A stretch of DNA of 64,000 bases from Viscum album (lineage: Eukaryota > Streptophyta > Magnoliopsida > Santalales > Viscaceae), in contig OY728119.1 in NCBI GenBank assembly GCA_963277665.1, positions 318,576,206-318,640,205 of the forward strand, written 5' to 3'. Both the position numbers and the translations under genes were made by a program. Position 1 is the first letter of the stretch. Every line of letters begins with the position of its first letter. Below are positions 52,741 through 63,259 of this stretch, piece by piece. The notes under the pieces were generated by a model. It was not told the DNA's origin. It was given only the letters and a program-made list of their open reading frames with translations, and made no database searches.

Positions 52741-53720
52741 AAATATATTTTAATGGTAATGATAGAAAAGAAACAATGTATGAGAAAATCTAGTATATAT
52801 ATTGATAAATTTTGAGTTTTCCTTTAGAGATTCTCTTTATAAATAAATTATTAAGGCCAAAATATTGTGTTAAAATGTATAATTAAGCCAAATAAGACCA
52901 TATAATAAAGACTAAGGGTAGTGTTTTAGGAGGAAAAATATTTTTTGGAGTGGTACTGGAGAGGTGGTTATAGGCCTATTATACTTAATGGATGAGTATG
53001 GTTATAAAATTTTTCATTATTTTTTAATAATTTCATATTTAAATAAGAATAATGATATTATTTAGATATATTTAAGGTGTGGAATTATATTATTTATATA
53101 CATTAAACAATAATAATGGAACTATGTTAAAAATGAGATACATTACTTCATGGAGGTGGTAGTCCAGGAAGACAAAAGAATGACATTTTGTTTTTTATTA
53201 ATCGATGAAAATGATTGATGGTTGATTATAATTTGTATCTTAGAAATCATAATAATATTATATACATAAATTTATTATTAAATTCCATACAAATAAATAT
53301 CTTGGATATTTTGTGGTGAAAAATGGAAGACGTCATTTCATGGAGGAGGTAGTCCACAAAAACACACAAATGACGGTTTCATTTTTTAATGAAAAAGGGG
53401 AGATGTTGTTAATGGTAATTCCCAAAAAATAGAAATATTCGAAATATAATATAGTCAAAATTCATCATAAATTATTATGAAAATATATTTTAATTGTAAT
53501 TATTGAAAAGAAACAATGTATGAGAAAAGCTAGTATATATATTGATAAATTTTGAGTTTTCCTTCAGAGGAATCTTTATAAATAAAGCATTAAGGCCAAA
53601 ATATTGTGTTCAAATGTATAATGAAGCCAAATAGGACCGTATAGTAAAGACTATTGGTAGTGTTTCAGGAGGAAAAATATTTTTTGGAGTGGTACTGGAG
53701 TGGTGGTTATTGGCCTATTT
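52741..53720. repeat. 740-bp tandem duplication in the right decayed LTR
   Basis: 52741-52985 and 53481-53720 are near identical over most of their length (for example gaaacaatgtatgagaaaa, and ggaggaaaaatattttttgg), at offsets of 739-740 bp. Each repeat is followed or preceded by one stem-loop unit, so the duplication doubled that module. The left LTR seems to end before this zone. Confidence 0.85.
53139..53375 (-). repeat. Two stem-loop units with TCATGGAGG core
   Basis: Unit at 53331-53375: perfect 8-bp arms CGTCATTT and AAATGACG, loop containing catggaggaggtagtcc. Unit at about 53139-53184: arms CATTaCTT and AAGAATG, loop with catggaggtggtagtcc. These resemble the tggagacggta units of family A LTRs but have a different loop and spacing. 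Confidence 0.75.
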
Positions 53721-54339
53721 TATAAGTTGTGAGAATGAATTTTTGTTAAATATTTATTATTAATATAAAAAGATCACATGTTTCACTTTTAAAGAAGACT
53801 TAAGAATAGACATTAATAGTGTTTAGATAAGGTTTAATTTACCCACACCTCAATCACTAAATTAGAAAAATTATTTTTAAATATATGGCCTTTTATCCTT
53901 TTGGCTACCACATTTTATCCCTTTCACATTTACCATAATAAGTAATTTTTTCCTAAATAATTTATTTTAATACAATATCCATTATTACATAAATTGGACC
54001 TACTAGTTATAAATATAAACTAAATTTCATTAGATAAATTTTTAATGTATAATAATAAATAATTTTATCTTTTTCACATATAATAAGTAATAATATATTT
54101 TTAAAAATATTAGGTTTTTAAGAAAAAAATTGTTTTGAAGGATGAAAAATAAATTTTTATGATTTAAGTAACATAAGATTTATTTTTTATAAAAAATAAA
54201 TGTTTTATGACTTTTAGAAAATTATATAAATAAATTATTCTAATTTAAAATAAAACCCCTATAACATTTTCTCTTATATGAAAATAATACACCTTTTAAT
54301 AAAATGTTGACGATATGAATTTAAAATTTTTAATGGTAT

Positions 54340-55014
54340 TTAATAATATATTGAGTACCGCTTACCCCAAATGGCCCAAATTATTATTATTATATTTATT
54401 TTTGATAATACCCATTTCGAGGGATGAGTTGGAGCCCCTAAAAGGCATATAGGCTTAGAGATTACATCACACGTAGGTCTTAGAAAAAATATCCAGCCTA
54501 TAACTTCATGAACTACTCCTCCCAACTTCTACAAAGTGATGTCAACTCTCAAACATAACATAGATGTTCGGCTAGGCTTCTCGTGCATGCATAGGTTGGT
54601 AATGATGGAAAATTCATACCCTCTCTTTCTTCCAAATTTGTTAGCTTATAATATATTGAATAACCCTACTCAAAATTCGCATATAGATACTTCCCCTTGT
54701 AGAGTCTTCCAAGTCAATAAGATCAAGAATACTCATAATGGACACATGGAATTGAATACATTATATTTATTTACTAGTGATTTTAAAATTATTATTATGT
54801 TTAATTAATAATATTCATTTAATATTTGGTAGATTATTCACATTTGGGGCTACATTTGGATTAATCTATCAAACATAGTGTTAACTTAAAAAAAATATAT
54901 TTCAAAATATCACGTTATAACAAATAACCAGACATAAAACTGTAAAATTTATGTGTATGGATTTTATATTATATTTATAAATCAACCACACTTTCTTTAG
55001 TTTTATAGACTATT
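54340..55014. other. Unassigned segment with possible terminal inverted repeats
   Basis: Less AT-rich than its left neighbour. Imperfect inverted ends CCCCAAATGGCCCAAAT (54364-54380) and ATTTGGGGCTACATTTGG (54842-54859) would bound a piece of about 495 bp, a possible MITE. The 90-codon frame at 54536-54808 resembles nothing I know. Confidence 0.3.
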
Positions 55015-55479
55015 ACGGCCTGACCCTACCAGGGCTCAAGCCGCAACTACCCCAAGCCCGCCTCCATAGGCCAGGGGCTGGCGACAAGCGTCGAAGGCAC
55101 AACAACTCGAGGAGGCCTATGCCTAAGTACCTGTACACACACACGCACGCAACACAGTCAATGAAAAAGTGCAGAGTAAAAAAGAAAAACAAAGGGAAAC
55201 TGCTATAAATAAACCACAATGTTCCTCGACATCTAAAAGTATAAAGTACAAGCTGAGGGTAACTAAAAAAGAAAAGGGGAATAACACACACCCAACCAGA
55301 AAAGTGCCACAACCCAGCAATAGGTAAACAATAGTAAACAGCTGGGAGGGTCCCACACCTGAAACCCGACAATGACCACCGCACGTGGTCCTAGCTCCCG
55401 GCTCGTAAGCGCCTCTGACATCACATCCAACTTGTCTGTCATCTACAAGGGCACACCAAGTGCGGGCAAAGCCCAAGAA

Positions 55480-55513
55480 GGGGTGAGTTTAAAAATACTC
55501 AGTAGGATACCCC
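55480..55513 (-). repeat. LTR hairpin GGGGTGAG...ATACCCC (B, left)
   Basis: Outer arms GGGGT and ACCCC, inner arms TGAGT and ACTCA. It lies 465 bp from the primer-site end of the LTR. The perfect copy is at 62454. Confidence 0.75.
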
Positions 55514-56284
55514 ACAGGCTCGAGGGAGCAATAAAGGAGGTACTGATGGGTGAGCAGCAGATGGAATAGGGAAAGTAGAAAGGTACAATTGAAAGTAAAG
55601 CAAAGAGTATAGTAAAGAGTCTAGCACAACCCAACAAGAGGGAATAAGGTGGACTCGTCCAAACACAAGGAGCCGGAAATAGTGAGAATATGAACTTCCC
55701 ATCGAGTCTTCGCCACCTATGTCAGGAGAGTAGACTCGTGCAACCATGAGAATCTTGACACAGAAATCACGTGGCATACCCCACCCGTCTTCGCCTATCA
55801 TGGAAGGAGAGTAACCAAACCCAAAGAGTGGGTACTATAACAAGGTATAAAAATATCATTATGCTCAGAAAGAAGCCCGCACAATATACTAAGGGGATCT
55901 TAATCCTGTAGCTCAGCCCAAGAAAAGTGAGTCGCCAACAGCCCTAGTAGTAACACCATCGATGCCTAGAATCTCGCACGTCGGCCCTGAACTACATGTT
56001 AAGGTCCAAAATCACCACACCTCAACACTATCCGCTTTGGGCGACATTGACTTGGCCGCACGGCTTTGGGACATATCTCAAGGATGTGTATCTATGGGGA
56101 AAAATCACCCCTCATACTTGGGAGTTCCGGGTGAATTCAAACCACACCTCGACATTGCCCCGCAGTCGAGAGGTCTCCTCAAAGTCAAAGTAGTCACATC
56201 ACTAACCCGTAATAACAAGGGTCTCACTTTGGTATTCACAAATTAATGCCACAGACTAGCCTAGCATAAAGGACTGAGTCTGGA

Positions 56285-56875
56285 ATCCCAACGGGTGACC
56301 CAATGCCCATCCCTACTGGAGGGTAATACATAATATGATATCGGATGACACACTGCCTAGCCCTGCTGGAGGGTAAACCAAAATACATCATCAGGAGACC
56401 CACTGCCCAGCCCTGCTGGAGGGTAAACAAGGAATAAGTCATCAAGTGACCCACTTCCTAGCCTTGCTGGATGGTAGACCTGGAAGAAGTCGACAGGTGA
56501 CCCACTACCCATCCCTGTTGGAGGGTGAACCTAGAACAACACGACGGGAGACCCACTGCCTAGCCCTGCTAGAGGGTAGACCCTCAAGAGTCATCGGGTG
56601 ACCCACTGCCTATTCTCCGCTAGAGGGTAAAACCTGAACAATTCGACAGGCGACCCACTGCCCAGCCCTGCTGGAGAGTAGACCTGAAACAAGATGACGT
56701 GCGACCCACTGCCCAGCCCTGCTGGAGGATAGACCCTCAAGGGTCATCAGGTGACCCACTTCATAGTCTCTGTTTGAGGGTAAACCCTGAGAAGTCGATG
56801 AGTAACCCACTGCCCAGCCCCGCTGGAGGGTAAACCCAGAACTTCTCTGGCCATCTCTACTGGATGGTACAACAC
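56285..56875 (-). repeat. 51-bp tandem array with nested hairpins (B, left LTR)
   Basis: Eleven clear units and one degenerate one, each of the form ggtgACCCactgcCCAGCcc followed by tGCTGGaGGGTaaacc. ACCC pairs with GGGT outside, and CCAGC pairs with GCTGG across a three-base loop. Stem variants change on both sides (CTAGC with GCTAG near 56560). Confidence 0.9.
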
Positions 56876-58339
56876 TGGCTAACCGAACACGGAGTGGGTA
56901 TCACGCAACCATCTGACTCTGGAACAAGACCAGGGGAAACCACTCAACACTGCTGATCTAAACCATCGAGAACAGAGCCGATGGAAAAACTCAACCCCAC
57001 TTGTCAACAAACGAGAACCGAGGTACCCTCTACGTCGCAAGAGGTCAAAGGTATGAAAACCAGAACATGGCACACACATGGGGCCCACACAAACTGTGTA
57101 CCCAAGTCAACCCCAACCAAGTGCACAAACAGTCTCAGGTACTAACCACACGTACCTCGAAGTGATCCCGTATACCCCCAGAGTATACCTCATTTTCATC
57201 CTAAGGGCTATCGTTCACATGGAACCCAATGTCAACGTGAAGGCATGACATAACATCTCTAACATGCCACCAAAACGACTAGGGCATGACCAACCACACC
57301 TATCCAAGAATTACTTCACTCACACGGGAGTGCAAGCGATCACACGCCAAGGGTCCTCTACAAACACAGTTAAAGAACCGCCCCCGGGGCACCTTCACAT
57401 TTCCACATTTAATAAGACCGCGTATGAGGCTCTGCTTGCCTGAACATATTACACCGTTCTAATCCTTGCAAAAACACATGCGAGATAGACGACTTACTTG
57501 CCTCAAATAGATATACGACAGAAAAGTCACCAACACCACCTCACGCTCGAACGATGTCCCGTGATCCCCAGCCTCGGCCCCGAAAACGGTCACACGTTTT
57601 GCACCATTGTGATCACTTCGGGAAAACATGTCAAAAGCACTAGCCACTTGAGTAAAACGGATATCCAAAGAAAAAAAATGCATTCCGGTGCATCGCACAT
57701 GAGCAGTGCTTCGTGGGACCCGCATCCCGTTCCCAAAACACTACGAATGGATTGCACTGTTGTGATCGTCTTGAAAAATCACACAGGATATACTATTCAC
57801 TTGTCCAAAATGGTCACCCTGTGATAAAGATGGAAAGTCACCATCGACGCCCAAACAACCCTCATGAGGCCCTCACCATTGTGCCGAATTAGAGAAGGAA
57901 GACTGCGCCAATGCAATGCCCTCGAAAGAACACCCAAAAACAACTACTTGCATGCCCTGAAAGGATGTCCAATGAAAAAGGCATGAAACACCATGCACAG
58001 CTCGGAAGACGGTCATAGAGCCTGCACCCCAACTTCAGCCTCAACTCTTGAAACCACCCTGGAAAGCCCCGTGTCGGTGCTAGGGATCCAATGCCACTTA
58101 CGGCACTCATAACGGACGTCAGACGTGTCTGCGCCGTCTAAAACAAGACCCATGGAAAAACGCTAATTCACTTAAAGTAAGCGTCGCACCACCGAGGCCC
58201 CTCATTTCGGGAATTAAAAATTCCCGAATCCATCTCAAAACATTCCCCTCGATCCCAAGATCGAGTCTCCATAGATGGCATGAAAAACAGATGCCGATAG
58301 TAGAAAATACCGGCGTCCGAAAACTAAGGGGAAAAGCCC

Positions 58340-58740
58340 CTTGGGCTGGACCGGCCGGGGCCGGGCCGCGCAGGCCGGGCCGGCTCTCAAGGCCTGGCCT
58401 GCGGCATGGCCGCTGGGGCCAGTGGTGGACTTGGTCCACCGCTCAGCTGACCGACTGAGGCCGGTCGCTGTGCAACGACCCGCACGACGTGGGTCAGGTC
58501 TCCTCCGCGGGGTCGCGCGCCGCGACCCCGATTCTTCGTCGTGCTCCGGTGAGCACCACCTCACGCCGATGCCCTGCAAACCCACCAGTGCCACATGCCC
58601 CTGGCCTTGCCTGGACACTCCACCGTGCCCCGATGCCGGCCTCGCTGCCCTGCTGATGCCCTCGACGCCAAGCGCCCTGCTGCCGCGCCCTCCACCTTAG
58701 CCGCGCCGCCGCTCGAACCCGCCGGAAACCGAAAAACCAC
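58340..58740. other. GC-rich block in the B LTR
   Basis: Strong rise in G+C with many CpG sites, starting ccggccggggccgggccgc. It lies just downstream of the donor-like site on the minus strand, inside the presumed intron or leader. A shorter block holds the same place in family C (about 19920-20060). Overlapping frames on both strands reflect base composition. Confidence 0.75.
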
Positions 58741-58922
58741 GAACTCCGGCGGGCGATTGTGGAGGTCTCGGAACTCCAAATTCGAAACTGAAAATGTGTC
58801 GTAAAGCTAATGAAATATAATAAACGTTCATGGGCTTTTTTTGATTATTAGATAGAGGTTTGATACAAAACAATTTGAGCTCAAAATAGGTGCAAGAAAA
58901 GAAAACAAAAACGACAAATCCT

Positions 58923-59083
58923 ACCTCGATGGGTTTCGCCCAATGCTTCGCAGCGATCCATCGAATCCGCGCCTCGCCGGAGAGGAAGAGGTGATGGAGG
59001 AGAGGTTCCTCCTTCATTGTTGAGATCTTTTGGTTCCAGGGGAGATGGAGGAGAGGAGAGGGGTGGGTTAAGTGTTTAAATAG
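58923..59083 (-). promoter_or_regulatory. LTR promoter, leader and splice-donor-like site (B)
   Basis: Minus-strand CTATTTAAAC at 59074-59083 is TATA-like. The donor-like CCCATCGAG|GTAGGAT follows 155 bp downstream at 58925/58924. A frame starting MKEEPLLHHLF (from 59018) runs to the donor and would be spliced onward if the intron is real. The leader shares GAGGCGC with family A. Confidence 0.55.
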
Positions 59084-59722
59084 AAAACACTTAACCGCAC
59101 GTCCGTCGGCCCGAACCCAAACTCCCGACAGGGTCAAGATTAAGCCTCCCCTAGGCTAAAAACCATGTTCTGAACACAACGTTTGTCTCATAATTTTAAT
59201 CTGAGGCCCTGTTCAAAAGTTATAAATCTGAATTCCCAAAGCCGCAAAAATTATGAAAACTCCCCTGGAGCAATTTTTCACAAACGGCCCGCGCCCGCGA
59301 AACATACACCCCTCCTAGGGTAAACGGAACACTCCAAAATCAACAGTGCCCTCGGTTTTCCAATTCGAGCCACTGTGTAAGAGATACTCACATGTCAACA
59401 TTAAACTAATAAATTTATTAATTAATTTATCTATTTAACGCTCCGAAAGCAAGCGAGGGGTCCAAACATCCCGTGATGACATGTTTTATGTCGTCCTAGG
59501 GTAAACACCACATTCCGGACTCATCCGTACACTCAGAATTATGATACAGTCTACTAATTAAGAGTTGTCCCATTTATTTGGCGTTTCTAGTGTGAACGCA
59601 CTGAAAATTTAATTCCGGCCACACCGGGGCTCGGAATCGCACGCCGTCTGAAGGAGCTGCTCTGGAATAACATCAAGAAATATTTTAAAGTCTTTCGTAG
59701 CAATAACTGGGTTCTTAAATCA

Positions 59723-59760
59723 TTCCCTCCTTCAAGATTTTCATCCCCGAAAAGTAAAAC
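59723..59760 (-). other. Polypurine tract and pol end of element B
   Basis: On the minus strand TTTCGGGGATGAAAATC is followed by TTGAAGGAGGGAA, then the LTR. The frame through it reads FGDENLEGGND, close to the usual gypsy pol C-terminus. Confidence 0.8.
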
Positions 59761-59859
59761 CAGGGAACAACTCTTGGTACTAAGCCCACACCCGGCTCTC
59801 CCGTACCCAGAAGAACTCTCGCACAGCTCTACGCCACCGCACACAAACCAAACGATTAG

Positions 59860-60015
59860 ATCTGTTCACGTGAGGTTGGACCATGTCGATGTCGTGTCTG
59901 GGAGCATGCACACTTCTCTTCAGGTAAACCACGCGGAAGACATCGTGGACCCACTCCAGACTATGGGGTTAGGGCAAGGCGATAGGGAACCTCACCATCC
60001 CTTCGCACAGTCTCA
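59860..60015 (-). pseudogene. Gypsy integrase C-terminal remnant (B)
   Basis: On the minus strand DGEVPYRLAL (about 59995-59965), then in another frame SLEWVHDVFRVVYLKRSVH (59962-59905), matches the segment of gypsy integrase that usually reads Y-R-L-A-L-P followed by V-H-x-V-F-H-V-S. Everything between gag and this tail is missing, so a large internal deletion has removed protease, RT, RNase H and the integrase core. No complete chromodomain is visible downstream. Confidence 0.82.
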
Positions 60016-60520
60016 AACGGTCTGAAGGACCTCGGGGGTAGCTCACCTCCCCGATCGAGCCACTACATCGCACGTCACGACTGGAATCACTGCTTGAACC
60101 TAGAACAAGGCCCGGTGATTCCCTCATTCAGAATATCCATATGGTGAAGATCCCAAGGATATATGGTCACACAAGATTCACAGTCGATGTCCCACGACCA
60201 AGACTCTCTTACACGCTCGGAGAGTGAAGGATTCAACACCATCAACTAGAGAAAAAGGGATCACGCCCTCTACCTTTCCGACACAGGGCCACATCGACGC
60301 CATGCATCACCCTGGAAAAACCTCAAGAAAGGAGCAGGAAGGGAATCACTCCACACACAGAGTCTAACAATTCAACTGCAAGAAGTAGAAGAGTTGTAGA
60401 GCGTGTCTCTTATCACCTCATGCTCTACAGGATCGTAGACTTCCAAAGCTCGTGGCTGTCCGGGGTCCCAACTGTCAGCTCCTGAAGCCTGACGTGGACT
60501 GCCTAGTGGTGATGGGAAGA
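60016..60520 (-). other. Interior of B between integrase tail and gag
   Basis: Contains the deletion junction. I see no protease or RT motif in any frame. Its origin is not clear. Confidence 0.5.
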
Positions 60521-61580
60521 CCACATAAGGTCATCCTCCACTTCCAGCTCCCCCCGAACATCTGCTAGAACCACCTCTCAGGGTACTACTCTGATCACGA
60601 TGCTGCCACTGCGGTGGTGGTGCACCTGCTGCCTGCCCAAGGCTCTCTGAATTCCCGGTCGGGCAGTTCCATGCCATGTAACCTCGTCCATCAGAAGCAT
60701 AACATCGCCTCTCCATAAGCTGCACTAGTACCCTTCATCTCCACTGTGGTGTACGACCATGGTCCAAAGCACGCTCACAGAAGGACACCCTCAGCTGAGG
60801 CCCTACACTTTTCTGCCATAGTGTTATACGACCACGTCTCCGAAACCAGAAGTTGAAAGGACACCTGCGTCGAGGTCCTACTTGCCGACACCCACTAGTT
60901 GCGGCAGACGTCTCGGCTCAAACGTGCCTGCTGCCACCACCAAGTCTAGAACATGACAGGAATCTCTCTATCACTAGCGTCTGCTCTAGCACCCTAGTAT
61001 ATGTGGAAATTCACAAGGGTACTATAACAACAAAAATCACTCTTCGGTGACCCTACTCGAACTTCCGAGCTCAGAGGTTATCATCGTGGACCATGTCTGG
61101 GTAATAGCGTGCACGGTTTGTGAAACTAGTCGCGTAGTCGGCCACCGTCATCCCTCCAGGCTGAAACTGAAGGAGCTCCTGAATCCAAATGGAGCGCAAG
61201 AAGGAGGGGCGAAACTCCTCACAGAACAACTGAAAGTCACCCCATGAAATTGATGACTAGTCAAGAAATTGAGTCACCAGACTCCACCAACGCCAATCTT
61301 CTCCATGAAAAAGGTTGGCTACCAAATCCACTCTCTGATCCGTCGGCATCTGCACAATCCTGAAAAGGTGAACCACTGCCTCCAGCCAAACCTATGCTGC
61401 CTGAGGGTTTGGATCACCACTGAACCCCAGCAGTCCCTGTCGCTGGAACTCGCAGAGCGTGCTCAACCTGCGCTCAAGCTCAGCCTGCTCTGGTGAAGAT
61501 TTTTGTTGCTCAATAGGTGGGGGTGCTGCTACCAGACCACCGTGAGAAGGGTCTTGCATGATGGGTCCTAGACTATGGCC
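60521..61580 (-). pseudogene. gag of element B
   Basis: The minus-strand frame from about 61500 reads SPEQAELERRLSTLCEF, then LLGFSGDPNPQAA, one stop, VWLEAVVHLFRIVQM and WRWWSLVTQFLD. After a frame change, FRPSFLRSIWIQELLQF and MTVADYATSFTNRARYYPD follow (about 61230-61090), which is the capsid core of plant gypsy gag. A proline/glycine-rich tail with a zinc knuckle lies at 60725-60531: CYASDGRGYMAWNC, with the second Cys changed to Ser and the His to Tyr. One stop at 61385, another near 61080 and a frameshift make it defective. It would encode RNA packaging, like the A2 gag. Confidence 0.9.
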
Positions 61581-61971
61581 TTGAAGCTCACAAGATCGTC
61601 GTCAAGAACCAAAGCTAGTGTCCTAGCTGGTTGTCTTCACGGAGTGATTTTGAATACTATCAAGGAGTGTCGCGGTCAGATGAGCATATATGTATATACC
61701 AATAACAAAGATGGGGAGATGACTTAATAAGGATAGTCAAAGACTCAATCCTATGTGATGCACAAACAAATTTTCCCTGCAATAAGTCCCTTAGCATGCC
61801 GAGTCGACATGCGGGTTATCAGGGTCCTGATGAATGGATACGTTGGCCGCCACACCATCACTAGACTCCCGGGCCTGAGAGCCACTCTCGAGACACATTA
61901 ACACTATTTCCCAAAATCCCAACCAATTCCTCTTTTACGGACGTCTGCACAATTTCCCAAGGATTGAACCA

Positions 61972-61983
61972 CCTCTGATACCA
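61972..61983 (-). other. Primer-binding site of element B
   Basis: cctctgatacca on the plus strand, the same initiator Met-tRNA type site as at 14631. It lies 8 bp from the LTR start as I place it. Confidence 0.9.
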
Positions 61984-62453
61984 CTTTTTCATGGCCCAAC
62001 CCTACCCGTGCTTGAGCCGCAACTACACCAAGCCCGCCTCCATAGGCCAGGGGCTGGCGACCAGCGCTGAAGGAACAACAACTCGGGGAGGCGTTTGCCT
62101 AAGTACTTGTACAAACACACACGCAGAACAATTAAAGAAAAAGTGTAGAGTAAAAAGAAAAACAAAGGGCAACTACTATAAATAATCCACAATGTGCATC
62201 GACCTATAAAAGTACAAAGTAAAAGCTGAGGGTAACTGAAAAAGAAAAAGGGAAAAAACATGCGCCCAACCAGAAAAGTGCCACAACCCGGCAACAGGTA
62301 AAAAAAAGTAAACAACTGGGGGGGTCTCACACCTTGAACCTGACAATGACCACCGTATGTGGTCCAAGCTCCTAGCTCTGAAGCTCCTCTGATGTCACAT
62401 CCAACCTGCCCGTTGTTTATAAGGGTACACTAAGTGCTGGAAAAGCCCAAGAA

Positions 62454-62487
62454 GGGGTGAGTATAAATATACTCAGTAGGATACCCC
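62454..62487 (-). repeat. LTR hairpin GGGGTGAGTATA...ATACCCC (B, right)
   Basis: Inner palindrome TGAGTATAaaTATACTCA and outer arms GGGGT and ACCCC. The best preserved form of this hairpin in the window. Confidence 0.8.
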
Positions 62488-63259
62488 GAAGGCATGAGGG
62501 AGAAACAAAGGAGGTTCCGACGGGTGAGCAGAAGATCAAACAGGGAAAGTAGAATGGTACAACTGAAAGTGAATCAAAGATCACAGTAAAGAGTCCAGCT
62601 CAACCCAACAAGAGGAAATAAGGTGGACTCATCTAGACACAAGGAGCTGGAAATGGTTAGAAGATGAAATTCCCATTGATTCTTCGCTACCTATAGTAAG
62701 AGAGTAGACTCATCCAACCACTAGAAGATAGACACGGAAAGCACGTGGCATACCCCATGCGTCTTTGCCTCTCCTGGAAAGAGAGTAACCAAACCCAAAG
62801 AGTGGGTACTGGAACAAGGTATATACATATCCTTATACTCAGAATGATGAACGAACAACATTGTAAGGGGATTTCCATCCCGTAACTCATCCCAAGAAAA
62901 GTGAGTCTCCAACATTCCCAGAAGTAACACAATCGATACCCAACATCCCGCACGTCTTCCCCGAACTACAATTCAAGGGCCCAAATCACCGCACCATGAC
63001 ACTATCCACTTTAGGCGGAACTGAATCACCCGCATGGTTTTGGGTCATGTCTCAAGGACGTGTCTCCGTGAGGAAAAAGTGCCCCTCATACTTGAGAGTT
63101 CTGGGTTAAGTCAAACCACACCTCGACATTGCCCTACAATCGAGAGGTCTCCTCAAAGTCAAAGCTATCACATCACTGAACCATACAAACCAGGGTCTAG
63201 CTTTTGTAGTCACAGAGTAAAGCCACAGAATAGCCTAGCATAAAGGACTGCGTCTTGAA

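Larger units (their letters stand above)
49948..54340 (-). mobile_element. Decayed A-like gypsy LTR, right copy, with primer-site relic
   Basis: The junction at 49948-49975 (TTTTCCCTTATACTAAAAATAT) aligns with TTTCCTCTGATAACAAATATAA at 2076 in element A1, which marks the primer site and LTR start near 49966. Inside are a hairpin relic at 50830 (gggtgatctcatattcatagtaag), the cccaccct landmark at 51380, a 740-bp tandem duplication at 52741-53718 and two stem-loop units at 53139-53375. The far end is uncertain: no GGTGTTACA is seen, and ttataaca at about 54914 is a possible end. Confidence 0.6.
55015..59722 (-). mobile_element. 3' LTR of element B
   Basis: About 4.7 kb. It starts near CGGCCTGACCC, carries CCATAGGCCAGGGGCTGGCGAC also seen in family C, and ends TTAAATCA before the polypurine tract. 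Minus-strand order: TATA-like box 59074-59083, donor-like site 58924, GC-rich block about 58340-58740, 51-bp array 56290-56870, hairpin 55480. The long frames at 55013-55476 and 58235-58804 overlap on both strands, are not kept in the right LTR where it can be compared, and are not called as genes. Confidence 0.9.

Noticed and set aside
55013..55476. Frames of 117 and 123 codons with hydrophobic, signal-like stretches
   Set aside because: They overlap each other in different frames, lie in the LTR, and the sister LTR (61992 on) preserves them only in part and with breaks.
56285..56875. CRISPR-like array of regular repeats
   Set aside because: Units are directly adjacent 51-bp tandem copies without unique spacers, in a plant LTR; no cas genes.
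58235..58804. Overlapping long frames on both strands in the GC-rich block (127, 119 and 72 codons)
   Set aside because: Composition effect: GC-rich DNA has few stops. Frames overlap on opposite strands, match no family I know, and lie in an LTR.
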